DNA of 64,000 bases from Actinomycetota bacterium (GTDB lineage Bacteria > Actinomycetota > Actinomycetes > S36-B12 > CAIYMF01). Each line of letters begins with the position of its first letter. Position 1 is the stretch's first letter. Shown piece by piece: positions 48,020 to 58,561 of this stretch. Location: assembly GCA_020161245.1 (NCBI GenBank), contig JAIUOK010000007.1, forward strand, positions 47,237-111,236, read 5' to 3'. The position numbers were made by a program, and so were the translations under genes. A model generated the notes under the pieces. That model had not been told where the DNA came from, searched no databases, and saw nothing but the letters and a program-made list of their open reading frames with translations.

Positions 48020-49273
48020 TCAGGCGGGCACGGCCGCGCGGCGCGCCGGGATCTTGCGCAGGTCCGAGCTCCATCCGAGGACGACGCCGGTCACGACGAC
48101 GACGCTGGGCACCGCCATCCCCCACGCCGGGCCGTACGCGCCGGCCACGAGGCCGCCGAGAAGCGCGCCCGCGGGCGCGCCCAGGCCCCAGCTGAGCATG
48201 CGGCCGGTGGTGTTCACGCGGCTCTGCATGTCCTCCGGGGTCTCCTCCTGCCGGAAGGTGATGTTGTTGACGATGCTCACGAGGTTGGCGGCGCCGAAGA
48301 GGAACACCAGCACGAACGTGACCCGGTAGTCGTGCGGCCACGGGATCAGCACGATGAGCACGGCCATCGCGGAGGTCGCCACGAGGCTCACCCGGGCCGG
48401 CGCGAACGGCTTGAGCCAGCGGCTGGCCAGGGTGCCGACCAGCCCGCCGAGGCTGAACACGCCGAACACCGCGCCGAGCCGGACGTCGCCCTGGCGGATG
48501 CCGAGCACCTGGTCGGCGAACGGGACGAGCTGGCCCATGATCGCGCCGATGCTGAACGACACCGTCGTCCCGATGAAGGTCATGGTGCGCAGCGTCGTGT
48601 GGGCCCACAGCCAGCGCAGGCCGGTGAGCACGTCCTCGCGCAGGCGGGGGTGGTCGTCGCTGCGCTCGCCCGACAGCGAGCGCGTGATCCCGCGGACCAG
48701 GAAGGCGCTGGCGAGGAAGGTGAACGCGTTGACCCAGTACAGGGTGGACGGCGCGATCCAGGCGACGACGAGCCCGACGAGGCCGGGCAGGACGACGTCG
48801 AAGACCTGGGTGGCGCCCCACACCGCGTTGTTGGCCTCGCGGATGCGGTCCTTGCCCACGAGCGTGGGCACGGCGCCGAAGTTGGCGGCGTCCCAGAACA
48901 CGAACACCGTCATGGTGACGAGCCCGACCAGGATGACGTGGGCCGCGGTGAGCCGGCCGAGCGCCGCGGCCACCGGGACGGACGCCAGCACGACGGCGTT
49001 GACGACGTCGGCCGAGACCATGACGCGGCGCCGGTCCATGCGGTCGGCGAGCGCGCCGGCGAGCAGGCCGAAGAGCAGGTAGGGCAGGCCCTCGGTCGCC
49101 GCGGTGACGCCGGTGAGCAGAGCCGACCCCGTGAGCGCGTAGACCAGGATCGGCGCTGCGACGTAGGTGATGGTGCCGCCGGCGTAGGAGACGACGCGGC
49201 TGGTCCAGTAGCGCCACCAGTCCCCCTCGGCCCACAGGGAGCCGGGGGCGGTGGGTCGGAGCATGTGCTCCAT
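48020..49273 (-). CDS. MFS transporter
   Basis: A 417-residue membrane protein with about 12 helices and the MFS loop [20 protein letters not shown]. It belongs with MFS_3-like exporters, of the group often annotated as multidrug or macrolide transporters, and is similar in plan to the protein at 18.0 kb. The substrate is unknown and no regulator gene adjoins it. ATG 49273 or 49264 could start it. GTTCG-GACG-CGAAC (49290-49303), a short inverted repeat, lies just upstream and could be a regulator site. Confidence 0.82.
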   Translation of the reverse strand: MEHMLRPTAPGSLWAEGDWWRYWTSRVVSYAGGTITYVAAPILVYALTGSALLTGVTAATEGLPYLLFGLLAGALADRMDRRRVMVSADVVNAVVLASVPVAAALGRLTAAHVILVGLVTMTVFVFWDAANFGAVPTLVGKDRIREANNAVWGATQVFDVVLPGLVGLVVAWIAPSTLYWVNAFTFLASAFLVRGITRSLSGERSDDHPRLREDVLTGLRWLWAHTTLRTMTFIGTTVSFSIGAIMGQLVPFADQVLGIRQGDVRLGAVFGVFSLGGLVGTLASRWLKPFAPARVSLVATSAMAVLIVLIPWPHDYRVTFVLVFLFGAANLVSIVNNITFRQEETPEDMQSRVNTTGRMLSWGLGAPAGALLGGLVAGAYGPAWGMAVPSVVVVTGVVLGWSSDLRKIPARRAAVPA

Positions 49274-49327
49274 CCTCTCGCGCCCGACCGTTCGGACGCG
49301 AACCGGTTGGCCGCCCGGCCGGCGGCG

Positions 49328-50179
49328 TCAGAACAGGACGGTGGCGAAGCGGCCGGCCTCGCGGAAGCCGACCCGCTCGTACACGTGGCGCGCGACGTGG
49401 TTGTAGTCGTTGACGTAGAGGCTCACGACCGGGGCGATGTCGCGGCTGAGCTCGACGATGCGCGACATCCCGGCGAGGCCGAGGCCCTGCCCGCGCAGGT
49501 GCGGCGCCGTCCAGACGCCCTGAACCTGGCACACGCCCTCGCCGACGGCGCCCACCTCGGCCTTGACGAGCACCTCGCCGTCCTCGATGCGGGCGAAGGC
49601 CCGGCCCGAGCGCACGAGCTCGGCGACCCGGGCCCGGTAGGGCTCGGCTCCCCCGCCGGCCAGCGGCGAGACGCCGACCTCCTCGGTGAACATCGCGACG
49701 CACGCGGGCATGAGGATGTCGACCTCGTCGTCGCGCACGCGGCGCACGAGCGGGTCGGGCTCGACGAGCAGCGGGTCGCCGGGGTCGATCACCATGACCG
49801 GCTGGCCGCCGCGGATCTCCCGTGCCGGCCCCCAGGCGTGGGCGAGCTTGGCCCACAGGCCGGCGACCTCGTCGGCGGGGCCGACGATCGACGAGCAGCG
49901 CCGGCCGATGCGGCGGCAGCGGTCGGCGAACGCGCGCTCGGCGTCCGGGGTGACCTCGACGGGCACGAGGTTGGCGCCGAGGTAGAGCAGCGAGACCAGC
50001 TCGCCGTCCTCGACCCAGCCCCAGAGCTCGCCGCCCATCCGCCACGAGTCGAGGTTGCTGGCCAGCACGCGCGAGGCGACGAAGCAGTGCGCGACGGGAT
50101 CGCGGGCCAGCAGGCGGCGCACCTCGGGGAGGTCGCGCGGCCCGAGGACCCGCAGCACTCCCGCGGTGGTCGCCGTCAC
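49328..50179 (-). CDS. DUF4081 / GNAT-family acetyltransferase
   Basis: The protein has about 283 residues: an N-terminal DUF4081 domain (VLRVLGPRDLPEVRRLLARD and VAHCFVASRVLASNL) and a C-terminal GNAT domain with the acetyl-CoA loop VQGVWTAPHLRGQGLGLAGM and NDYNHVARHVYERVGFRE. In actinobacteria this protein is usually next to ispG. Start GTG 50179 is favoured by CAGGAT 7 nt upstream; ATG 50188 is the alternative. The acceptor substrate is unknown. Confidence 0.85.
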   Translation of the reverse strand: MTATTAGVLRVLGPRDLPEVRRLLARDPVAHCFVASRVLASNLDSWRMGGELWGWVEDGELVSLLYLGANLVPVEVTPDAERAFADRCRRIGRRCSSIVGPADEVAGLWAKLAHAWGPAREIRGGQPVMVIDPGDPLLVEPDPLVRRVRDDEVDILMPACVAMFTEEVGVSPLAGGGAEPYRARVAELVRSGRAFARIEDGEVLVKAEVGAVGEGVCQVQGVWTAPHLRGQGLGLAGMSRIVELSRDIAPVVSLYVNDYNHVARHVYERVGFREAGRFATVLF

Positions 50180-50186
50180 GGCCCAC

Positions 50187-50192
50187 ATCCTG
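50187..50192 (-). promoter_or_regulatory. Putative -10 element (CAGGAT type, leaderless)
   Basis: On the minus strand CAGGAT is followed by 7 nt and then GTG 50179. Confidence 0.4.
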
Positions 50193-50263
50193 CCGGACGC
50201 CCGGCGGGATGCACGGTCAACCGCGCGTCCCCGGCGTCGCTGTCAGGTGCGACAGGGGCGGGG

Positions 50264-50500
50264 TCAGGCGAGGGTGCCCGCGTCGTCCTCGTCGTCGTCG
50301 AGCCCGAGGTCGCCGAGGTCGGCGATGTCGACGGTGAGCGGGGCCAGGACGGCGTCGACGACGGCATCGGCCTCGTGGCGGACGGCGTCGATGGTCGCGT
50401 GGCCGAGGTGGCCCGCCCGGTCCGCCACCTCGTGGGCTGCGTGGGCGAGGGTCTTCTCGGCGGCCACGACGGCGTGCAGCGCGGTCTGGGTGGTGCTCAT
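50264..50500 (-). CDS. Small acidic helical protein of unknown function
   Basis: A 78-residue protein without a recognised family. Residues about 5-50 are Ala/His-rich and probably form helices (ALHAVVAAEKTLAHAAHEVA, then RAGHLGHATIDAVRHEADAV); the end is strongly acidic (DIADLGDLGLDDDEDD). No signal or membrane segment is seen. ATG 50500 has GGGAGG 5 nt upstream. It is divergent from the GyrA-like gene, sharing a 113-bp intergenic region, so a functional link is possible. An acidic tail could mimic DNA, but this is speculation. Confidence 0.65.
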   Translation of the reverse strand: MSTTQTALHAVVAAEKTLAHAAHEVADRAGHLGHATIDAVRHEADAVVDAVLAPLTVDIADLGDLGLDDDEDDAGTLA

Positions 50501-50525
50501 GGGGGCCTCCCTTGGTCCACGACCT

Positions 50526-50544
50526 ATGTTACCCACGAGTAATA
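50526..50544. promoter_or_regulatory. AT-rich promoter and imperfect palindrome of the small acidic gene
   Basis: In very GC-rich surroundings this short stretch is AT-rich. On the minus strand TAACAT (50526-50531) could be a -10 for the small acidic gene. TTACCCACGAGTAA (50529-50542) forms an imperfect palindrome over it, with outer TTAC/GTAA arms, and could be a regulator site. Confidence 0.45.
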
Positions 50545-50601
50545 TCGGACGCCCGTCGACGCGGCCGCACCGCTGGAGGTGTGACGCCGCCCACGTCTGG
50601 A

Positions 50602-50607
50602 TAGCGT
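50602..50607 (+). promoter_or_regulatory. Putative -10 element of the GyrA-like gene (leaderless)
   Basis: TAGCGT is followed by 6 nt and then GTG 50614. Confidence 0.5.
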
Positions 50608-50613
50608 CGACCC

Positions 50614-51519
50614 GTGCTGAGCAGGGCGGCGAGCGCGCGCACGGGCCTCGGGCCCCTCGAGCTTGCCCTGCTCGACGCCGTCGACCTGCTCGGCGCCGAC
50701 GCCGATGCCCCTCCGGTGCGCTGCGCGGACGTGCTCGACGTCGTCGACCGGCGCCAGGCCCTCGGGGCCCGCTACGCGTGGCAGGCGCTGGTCGACCTCG
50801 GGGTGCCGTGGCGGGTGCACCTGCCGCTGGTCGAGCTCGACGGCAACGCCGGCACGCAGCTAGGCGACGCGCCGGCCGACCCCGAGTTCGTGTCGGTGCG
50901 GCTCTCCCCCTTCGGCGCGCTCGTGCTCGCAGCCGAGCGCGAGGAGGCAGGACCGGTGCCCGTCGGGCTCATCGAGGGCTCGCTCTACCGCGGCGGCAAG
51001 GTGCCGCCGTTCGACCCGGGCGCGGTGGTGGGCGCGCTGCTCGCGGGCGAGGAGCACGCCGGCCTGCCGGTGATGCCGACGGGCGGCACCGTGGGCGGCG
51101 ACGTCGTCGGCCTGCTCGCCGGCCGGCCGGTGCAGCTGACCCTCGGGTGCACCTTCGCGGCCGAGGCCGGGCGGCTGGTCATCACCGAGATCCCGCTGGG
51201 CGTCCCGGGCGGCCGGATCATCGACACCATCGCCTCGGCCATGCTCACCGCCGGGCCCGACCTGCGGCCCGTGCGGGCGGCCGGCTGCCCGGTGCAGCAC
51301 GTGGAGGACGAGACGACGATGGTCGACGGCCTGCGCATCGTCGTCACGCCGTCGAAGGGGTCGGATCTGCGCTACGCCGTGGAGTGGCTGCGGGCGCTGT
51401 GGCCGGTGACGGTCGGCGTCGACTGCCGGCTGCCCGCGCCGCAGCCGGAGCGCCTGACGGCGTGGGACCGCGGCGACGGCAGCGGCCTGCGGGCGCTGGC
51501 CGACCTGCTGAGGATCTAG
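50614..51519 (+). CDS. Stand-alone GyrA/ParC-like core protein lacking the catalytic tyrosine
   Basis: The 301-residue protein aligns by eye with the breakage-reunion core of type IIA topoisomerase A subunits: [20 protein letters not shown] with Gyr[31 protein letters not shown] with the FPT..II.GR region, [20 protein letters not shown] with [20 protein letters not shown], and DGLRIVV with DGMRIVI. The catalytic segment AMRYTEIRL reads DPEFVSVRL: Arg-Tyr has become Glu91-Phe92, so strand cleavage should be impossible. The HPHGD region is missing and there is no beta-pinwheel. A structural, regulatory or decoy role is possible. Its stop overlaps that of ispG. Confidence 0.72.
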   Translation: MLSRAASARTGLGPLELALLDAVDLLGADADAPPVRCADVLDVVDRRQALGARYAWQALVDLGVPWRVHLPLVELDGNAGTQLGDAPADPEFVSVRLSPFGALVLAAEREEAGPVPVGLIEGSLYRGGKVPPFDPGAVVGALLAGEEHAGLPVMPTGGTVGGDVVGLLAGRPVQLTLGCTFAAEAGRLVITEIPLGVPGGRIIDTIASAMLTAGPDLRPVRAAGCPVQHVEDETTMVDGLRIVVTPSKGSDLRYAVEWLRALWPVTVGVDCRLPAPQPERLTAWDRGDGSGLRALADLLRI

Positions 51520-52697
51520 CCGACCGGGACGACGACGGGTCCGCTGCCGGTGGCCTCGCCGCTCTCCGGGTCGACGCCCATCTCCTCGGCCATCTCGAGG
51601 GCCATCTCGACGAGGGTCTCGACGATCTGCGCCTCGGGCACGGTCGCCACGACCTCGCCGCGCTTGAAGATCTGCCCCTTGCCGTTGCCGGAGGCGACGC
51701 CGAGGTCGGCCTCGCGCGCCTCTCCCGGGCCGTTGACGACGCAGCCCATGACCGCCACGCGCAGCGGCACGGTGAGCCCCTCGAGGCCGGCGGTGACCTG
51801 GTTGGCCAGGGTGTAGACGTCGACCTGCGCACGGCCGCACGACGGGCACGACACGATCTCCAGCCCGCGCTTGCGGAGGTTGAGCGACTCCAGGATCTGG
51901 ATGCCGACCTTGACCTCCTCGACGGGCGGGGCCGACAGCGACACGCGGATGGTGTCGCCGATGCCGTCGCCGAGCAGCGAGCCGAAGGCCACCGCGGACT
52001 TGATCGTGCCCTGGAAGGCCGGGCCGGCCTCGGTCACGCCGAGGTGCAGCGGGTAGTCGCACTGCGCGGCGAGCTGGCGGTAGGCCGAGACCATCACGAC
52101 CGGGTCGTTGTGCTTGACCGAGATCTTGATGTCGCGGAAGTCGTGCTCCTCGAACAGCGAGCACTCCCACAGCGCGGACTCGACGAGCGCCTCGGGCGTC
52201 GCCTTGCCGTACTTCTCGAGCAGCCGCTTGTCGAGCGATCCGGCGTTGACGCCGATGCGGATCGGGATGCCGGCGTCCTTGGCGGCCCGGGCGATCTCGC
52301 CGACCTTGTCGTCGAACTGCTTGATGTTGCCCGGGTTCACGCGCACGCCGGCGCAGCCGGCGTCGATCGCGGCGAACACGTACTTGGGCTGGAAGTGGAT
52401 GTCGGCGATCACCGGGATGCCGGACTTCTTGGCGATGATCGGCAGCGCGTCGGCGTCGTCCTGGCTGGGGACCGCGACTCGCACGACCTGGCAGCCGGCC
52501 GCCGTCAGCTCGGCGATCTGCTGCAGCGTGGCGTTGACGTCGGCGGTCAGCGTGGTGGCCATCGACTGCACCGAGATCGGTGCGTCGCCGCCCACCTCCA
52601 CCGGGTGGGAGTGGTGGCGCAGGGTGATCTTGCGCGAGGCGCGGCGCTCCGCGAGCACGGGAGCGGGCAGGGACGGCATGCCGAGTCCGACGGTCAT
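51516..52697 (-). CDS. ispG: 4-hydroxy-3-methylbut-2-enyl diphosphate synthase
   Basis: A 393-residue GcpE/IspG. The N-terminal TIM barrel has [31 protein letters not shown] and VRVNPGNIK; the C-terminal [4Fe-4S] domain has Cys284 and Cys287 in CPSCGR and Cys319 in [15 protein letters not shown]. It carries out the reductive ring-opening step of the MEP isoprenoid pathway. ATG 52697 is 6 nt after GACAAT with no Shine-Dalgarno. It is encoded downstream of rseP and dxr on the same strand, the normal actinobacterial dxr-rseP-ispG set. Confidence 0.95.
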   Translation of the reverse strand: MTVGLGMPSLPAPVLAERRASRKITLRHHSHPVEVGGDAPISVQSMATTLTADVNATLQQIAELTAAGCQVVRVAVPSQDDADALPIIAKKSGIPVIADIHFQPKYVFAAIDAGCAGVRVNPGNIKQFDDKVGEIARAAKDAGIPIRIGVNAGSLDKRLLEKYGKATPEALVESALWECSLFEEHDFRDIKISVKHNDPVVMVSAYRQLAAQCDYPLHLGVTEAGPAFQGTIKSAVAFGSLLGDGIGDTIRVSLSAPPVEEVKVGIQILESLNLRKRGLEIVSCPSCGRAQVDVYTLANQVTAGLEGLTVPLRVAVMGCVVNGPGEAREADLGVASGNGKGQIFKRGEVVATVPEAQIVETLVEMALEMAEEMGVDPESGEATGSGPVVVPVG

Positions 52698-52703
52698 GGC
52701 CCC

Positions 52704-52709
52704 ATTGTC
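52704..52709 (-). promoter_or_regulatory. Putative -10 element of ispG (leaderless)
   Basis: On the minus strand GACAAT is followed by 6 nt and then ATG 52697. Confidence 0.4.
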
Positions 52710-52751
52710 ACCCCGCGGCGCCGCCCGCGCCTATTCGCCCGCGGCGGAGCC

Positions 52752-54098
52752 TCAGCCGCCGAGCGTGATCGGCTCGATGAGGTCGGCCACCAGCACCAGG
52801 GCGCCCATGCTCACCAGGAAGATGCTCACCACGTAGGTCACGGGCAGCGCCTTGGCGACGTCGACAGGGCCCGGGTCGGGCTCGTGGCGCAACCGCGCCC
52901 AGCGCCGCTTGACCGCCTCCCACAGCGCACCGGCGACGTGGCCGCCGTCGAGGGGCAGCAGAGGGATGAGGTTGAACAGGAAGAGGAACAGGTTCAGGCC
53001 CGCGATCAGGCCGAGGACGCCTGCCACCTTGTCGAGCACCGGGGTGTCCTCGAGCGCCACGATCTCGCCGCCGAGCCTGCCGACGCCGACGGGGCCCACG
53101 ATGCCGTTGGGGTCGCGCGGCTGGTCGGTGAAGGTCGAGACGGCGAGGTCGTAGAGCCGCACCGGCAGCGTCACCAGCGTGGTGACGGCGCGCTGCGTGA
53201 GGCCCCACATGTAGGCCGGCACCTCGGAGAGCGGGTAGGTCTCGCGGACCGAGCCGGGCGACACCCCGAGGAAGTTGCGGGTGACCGTCGCCGTCGTGCC
53301 GTCGGCGTCCGTGGTCTGGAACGTCACCGTCTGCATCGGGACCGTGAGGGCGATCGTCTCGCCGGCCCGCTCGACCTTGACGACGACGTCGCCCTGCGGC
53401 GACGCCTTGATCGCGGCCTGGACGTCGTCCCAGGTCGGCGTCTGGGTGCCGTTGACCGACACGATCGTGTCGCCGGGCTCGATGCCGCCGGCGGCGGCGG
53501 GCGACTGCTGGCTGCCGGTCGGGCACGCGCCGTCCGGGCCGAGCGCGCCGCTGGGCGCCTGCTCCGTCGGCACGCACGGGACGACGCGGGCGATCGTGGT
53601 CGTGACGTTCACCGTGCCGTCCGGCGCCTGGTAGGTGCCGATGCCGCACAGGATGATCGCGAACATGACGAAGGCGAGGACGAGGTTCATCGTGGGCCCG
53701 CCGAGCATCACCACGATGCGCTTGCGGACCGGGAGCTTGTAGAAGACGCGGTCGGCGTCCTCGGGGCCGATCTCGTCCATCGACTGCTTGCGGGCGTCCT
53801 CGACCAGCGTCGTCCAGCGGCCGGTCGTGGCCGCGCGCAGCTTGGTGGGGTCGGCGCCCTTGGCCGGCGGGTACATGCCGATCATGCGGATGTAGCCGCC
53901 GAGCGGGATCGCTTTGATGCCGTACTCGGTCTCGCCCTTGAGCCGGGCCCACACCGTCGGGCCGAAGCCGACCATGTACTGGGTGACCTTGACGCCGAAG
54001 GCCTTGGCGGGCACCAGGTGGCCGATCTCGTGCAGGGCGATCGACACGCCCACGCCGAGCAGGATGATCACCCAGCCGAGCATCTCCAGCCAGATCAC
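52752..54098 (-). CDS. rseP: Site-2 intramembrane metalloprotease (RseP/Rip1-like)
   Basis: The 448-residue polytopic protein has the zinc motif HEIGH at residues 23-27 in the first membrane helix, a PDZ domain in the middle ([20 protein letters not shown]) and the second metal-ligand motif [20 protein letters not shown] near the C-terminus. It cleaves membrane-embedded anti-sigma factors and related substrates; the mycobacterial orthologue is Rip1. GTG 54098 overlaps the dxr stop (GTGA), so expression follows dxr. A start at ATG 54083 is possible. Confidence 0.93.
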   Translation of the reverse strand: MIWLEMLGWVIILLGVGVSIALHEIGHLVPAKAFGVKVTQYMVGFGPTVWARLKGETEYGIKAIPLGGYIRMIGMYPPAKGADPTKLRAATTGRWTTLVEDARKQSMDEIGPEDADRVFYKLPVRKRIVVMLGGPTMNLVLAFVMFAIILCGIGTYQAPDGTVNVTTTIARVVPCVPTEQAPSGALGPDGACPTGSQQSPAAAGGIEPGDTIVSVNGTQTPTWDDVQAAIKASPQGDVVVKVERAGETIALTVPMQTVTFQTTDADGTTATVTRNFLGVSPGSVRETYPLSEVPAYMWGLTQRAVTTLVTLPVRLYDLAVSTFTDQPRDPNGIVGPVGVGRLGGEIVALEDTPVLDKVAGVLGLIAGLNLFLFLFNLIPLLPLDGGHVAGALWEAVKRRWARLRHEPDPGPVDVAKALPVTYVVSIFLVSMGALVLVADLIEPITLGG

Positions 54099-55261
54099 GC
54101 GCCACGTCCCGTCAGCTCGCGGGCACGCGCACGGGCCCGATCCTCCGCGGCTAGGACGTCGTCCACATCGCGCGGGTTCCCGTATCCGCCGTCCAGGTGC
54201 TCCTGCACGACGGCCTCGAGGGTGTCGACGATCCCGAGGAAGGGCAGCCGGCCGGCGAAGAAGGCCTCGACGAGCTCCTCGTTGGCGGCGTTGAAGACCG
54301 CGGGCGCCGTGCCGCCCGCCACGGCGGCGCGACGGGCGAGCCGCACGGCCGGGAAGGCGTCGTCGTCGAGCGGCTCGAAGGTCCAGGTGGACGCCGTCGT
54401 CCAGTCGCAGTGCGGGGCGGCCCCCGGCACCCGCTCGGGCCACGACAGGCCCAGCGCGATCGGCAGCCGCATGTCGGGCGGGCTCACCTGGGCGAGCGTG
54501 GAGCCGTCGACGAACTCGACCATCGAGTGGACGATCGACTGCGGGTGCACCACGACGTCGATGCGGTCCATCGGGATGTCGAAGAGGAGGTGCGCCTCGA
54601 TCACCTCGAGCGCCTTGTTGACCATCGTCGCCGAATTGGTCGTGACCATCGGGCCCATGCTCCACGTCGGGTGGGCGAGCGCCTGCTCGGGCGTGACGTC
54701 GCGGAGCTCGGCGCGGGTGCGGCCGCGGAACGGCCCGCCGCTCGCCGTGAGCAGCAGCCGGGCCACCTCGTCGGCGGTGCCGCCGCGCAGGGCCTGCGCG
54801 AGCGCCGAGTGCTCGGAGTCGACCGGCACGATCTGTCCGGGCTTGGCCGCGGCCTTCACCAGGGGGCCGCCCGCGACCAGCGACTCCTTGTTCGCCAGTG
54901 CGAGCGTGCTGCCCGCCTCGAGGGCCGCCAGCGTGGGCCGCAGGCCGATCGACCCGGTCATCCCGTTGAGGACGACGTCGCAGCGCAGGCCGGCGATCTC
55001 GGTCGACGCCTCGGGCCCCACGAGCACCTGCGGCGCGATGCCGCGGTCCGCGAGCGCTGCGCGCAGCTCGTCCTCGCGCGCGGCGTCGGCGACGCCCACG
55101 ACCTCGACGTCGAAGGCCCGGGCCTGGTCGGCCAGCAGCGCGACGTTGCCTCCCCCGGCCGACAGCGCGACCACGCGGAACCGGTCGCGGTTGCGGTCGA
55201 CGACGTCGAGCGCCTGGGTCCCGATCGACCCGGTGCTGCCGAGGATGACGACGTCGCGCAT
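54095..55261 (-). CDS. dxr: 1-deoxy-D-xylulose 5-phosphate reductoisomerase
   Basis: The 388-residue enzyme opens [20 protein letters not shown] (NADPH site), then [27 protein letters not shown] and SGGPFRGRT, all standard DXR motifs holding metal- and substrate-binding residues. It converts DXP to MEP, the second step of the MEP pathway whose later step (IspG) is encoded nearby. ATG 55261 is 6 nt after CACACT, a weak -10 candidate. The order dxr-rseP-ispG is typical. Confidence 0.95.
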   Translation of the reverse strand: MRDVVILGSTGSIGTQALDVVDRNRDRFRVVALSAGGGNVALLADQARAFDVEVVGVADAAREDELRAALADRGIAPQVLVGPEASTEIAGLRCDVVLNGMTGSIGLRPTLAALEAGSTLALANKESLVAGGPLVKAAAKPGQIVPVDSEHSALAQALRGGTADEVARLLLTASGGPFRGRTRAELRDVTPEQALAHPTWSMGPMVTTNSATMVNKALEVIEAHLLFDIPMDRIDVVVHPQSIVHSMVEFVDGSTLAQVSPPDMRLPIALGLSWPERVPGAAPHCDWTTASTWTFEPLDDDAFPAVRLARRAAVAGGTAPAVFNAANEELVEAFFAGRLPFLGIVDTLEAVVQEHLDGGYGNPRDVDDVLAAEDRARARARELTGRGA

Positions 55262-55318
55262 GGGCCCAGTGTGACGGACGGGCCGGATGCACGCCCGCAG
55301 CGGTGCGTCGGGTTGGAT

Positions 55319-55789
55319 ATGCCGGTGATCCGCGCCGACCGCGTCCCCGAGGACGACCCCGACCTCGTGTCGCTCGCGACAGCCATGGTCGAGGAGATGA
55401 TCGGGCTCTACGGCGGCGACGTCGGCACCTGGCGGCTGGTGCCCCCGCGCGGCTCGTGGGTCGTGCTGCGCGACGCCGACGGCGCACCCGTCGGCAGCGG
55501 GGGCCTCATCCCTCTCGACGTCGCCGAGCCGGGCTCGCCGGAGTGGATGGGCGAGCTCAAGCGCCTCTACATCGTGCCGTCGCGGCGCGGCGAGGGGCTG
55601 TCGAAGCGGCTCGTGTCCGAGTGCGTCGCGATGGCCCCCGAGCTCGGGTACCGCACCCTCTGGCTCGAGACGGGCACCCTGCAGCCCGTCGCCGTCGCGC
55701 TGTACGAGTCGCTGGGCTGGCGGCGCATCGAGCCCTACGGCCCGTACGCCGACGAGCACTCGGTCTGCTTCGCCCTGGACCTCGCATGA
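55319..55789 (+). CDS. GNAT-family N-acetyltransferase (tandem copy 1)
   Basis: A 156-residue GNAT protein: acetyl-CoA loop [20 protein letters not shown] followed by [20 protein letters not shown] and a C-terminal [20 protein letters not shown]. The closely related next gene shares the same ending, so the two came from duplication. Substrate unknown. ATG 55319 is used, but TTGGAT (55313-55318) lies 6 nt before GTG 55325, which would be the leaderless choice. The stop overlaps the next gene (ATGA). Confidence 0.83.
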   Translation: MPVIRADRVPEDDPDLVSLATAMVEEMIGLYGGDVGTWRLVPPRGSWVVLRDADGAPVGSGGLIPLDVAEPGSPEWMGELKRLYIVPSRRGEGLSKRLVSECVAMAPELGYRTLWLETGTLQPVAVALYESLGWRRIEPYGPYADEHSVCFALDLA

Positions 55790-56247
55790 CGACGACGCTC
55801 GAGGTGTCTGCGGACGACCCCCGGCTGCTCGCGCTGCAGGTGGCACTGCTCGCCGAGATGAACGCGCTGTACGACGGCACCGACGAGACCGCCCCCAAGC
55901 CCGTGGCCGACGGCGCCCGCTACCTGCTCGTGGTGGACGACGACGGCCGCGCCCTCGCCTGCGGCGCGATCGCCCCGCTGCACTGGCCCGGTGCCCCGGC
56001 CTCGACCGGCGAGGTCAAGCGCGTGTACGTCGACCCGTCCGCACGAGGGCTCGGGCTCGGGCGGTCGCTCATGGTGTCGCTGCTCGACCTCGCACGTCGG
56101 TCGGGCCACGACCGGCTCTGGCTCGAGACGGGCGAGCCCCAGGAGGGCGCCGTGGCGCTGTACGAGCGCACCGGCTGGCAGCGCATCCCGTCGTACGGCC
56201 AGTACGCGCACGACCCGCGCACGCGCTGCTACGAGCTCGTGCTCTGA
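55786..56247 (+). CDS. GNAT-family N-acetyltransferase (tandem copy 2)
   Basis: A 153-residue GNAT protein with [20 protein letters not shown] as the acetyl-CoA loop, [20 protein letters not shown], and [20 protein letters not shown] at the end. It parallels its neighbour block by block, indicating tandem duplication and divergence. ATG 55786 overlaps the previous stop (ATGA), so the two are cotranslated and may act as a heterodimer. Substrate unknown. Confidence 0.83.
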   Translation: MTTTLEVSADDPRLLALQVALLAEMNALYDGTDETAPKPVADGARYLLVVDDDGRALACGAIAPLHWPGAPASTGEVKRVYVDPSARGLGLGRSLMVSLLDLARRSGHDRLWLETGEPQEGAVALYERTGWQRIPSYGQYAHDPRTRCYELVL

Positions 56248-56288
56248 CGGCGTCCGGCAACCCGCGCGCCCTGGCGGCCCGGCCGGGC

Positions 56289-56294
56289 TAGCGT
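56289..56294 (+). promoter_or_regulatory. Putative -10 element of the VOC gene (leaderless)
   Basis: TAGCGT is followed by 7 nt and then ATG 56302. Confidence 0.5.
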
Positions 56295-56301
56295 CGCGTG
56301 C

Positions 56302-57024
56302 ATGTTCTTGGAGAACGTCGGCATCGACGCCCTCGACCCCCGGCGGCTCGGCCGGTTCTGGGAGGAGCTCCTCGGCTGCGAGCAGCTGACCGACGAGCCG
56401 GGGATCTACGAGACCCGCCTCGCGATCGAGGGCGGCCCGACCCTCGACCTGTGCTTCCCGCTGGTCGAGTCCCCCTCGCAGCTCGAGCCGCGGCTGCACG
56501 TCGACCTGCTCGGCGGGCCGGCGCAGTCCGACGTCGTCGAGCGCGCCCTCGACCTCGGCGCGCGCCACCTCGACATCGGGCAGCGCGACGTCCCGTGGGT
56601 CGTGCTCGCCGATCCCGAGGGCAACCCGTTCTGCGTCATGGAGGAGCGCGGGGCCTACACCGGCACCGGTCCGATCGCCGCGCTGGTGCTCGAGTCGGCC
56701 GACCCGGACCGCGACGCCGCGCTGTGGGCCGCGATCTCCGGCTGGACCGACGCCCCCGGCGTCGCGCCGCGGACGCTGCGGCACCCGTCGCGCCTCGGCC
56801 CGCTGGTCGAGCTCACGCCCGAGCGCTCGGGCAAGGCCGACGAGAAGAACCGGTGGCATCTCGACGTCCGGCTCGAGGCAGGCGACGACGAGGACGCCGC
56901 CGCGGCGCTCATCGCGGCGCACGGCGGCCGCGAGCTGCACCCGGACTGGGGCGATCTCCCGTGGCGCGTCTACCAGGACGCGTCCGGCAACGAGCTCTGC
57001 GTCCTGCCCTACCGCCCCGAGTAG
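56302..57024 (+). CDS. VOC (glyoxalase-like) family protein
   Basis: The 240-residue protein holds two glyoxalase-like modules. The first contains LGRFWEELLGCEQLTDEPGI and VLADPEGNPFCVME; the second contains ALWAAISGWTDAP and YQDASGNELCVLPYRPE. Both follow the DPEGN/DASGN-type pattern of VOC proteins (Glyoxalase_6-like). The family covers dioxygenases, isomerases and resistance proteins, so no reaction is assigned. The 3' end directly abuts the convergent aldehyde dehydrogenase gene. Confidence 0.82.
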   Translation: MFLENVGIDALDPRRLGRFWEELLGCEQLTDEPGIYETRLAIEGGPTLDLCFPLVESPSQLEPRLHVDLLGGPAQSDVVERALDLGARHLDIGQRDVPWVVLADPEGNPFCVMEERGAYTGTGPIAALVLESADPDRDAALWAAISGWTDAPGVAPRTLRHPSRLGPLVELTPERSGKADEKNRWHLDVRLEAGDDEDAAAALIAAHGGRELHPDWGDLPWRVYQDASGNELCVLPYRPE

Positions 57025-58467
<1,443 letters not shown>

Positions 58468-58474
58468 GCCGACG

Positions 58475-58480
58475 ACGGTA
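58475..58480 (-). promoter_or_regulatory. Putative -10 element of the aldehyde dehydrogenase gene (leaderless)
   Basis: On the minus strand TACCGT is followed by 7 nt and then ATG 58467. Confidence 0.5.
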
Positions 58481-58561
58481 GGTCCGGGCCGCCGCTGCCC
58501 TGCGCTCCGCATCGGAGCATGACGGTTGCGCTGCCCGCCTGGTTGGACATCACGACGTTCG

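Noticed and set aside
50055..55274. Very long plus-strand open frame (over 1,700 codons) opposite ispG, rseP and dxr
   Set aside because: It is the antisense shadow that GC-rich codon bias produces; its translation is low-complexity and the true minus-strand proteins are unmistakable.
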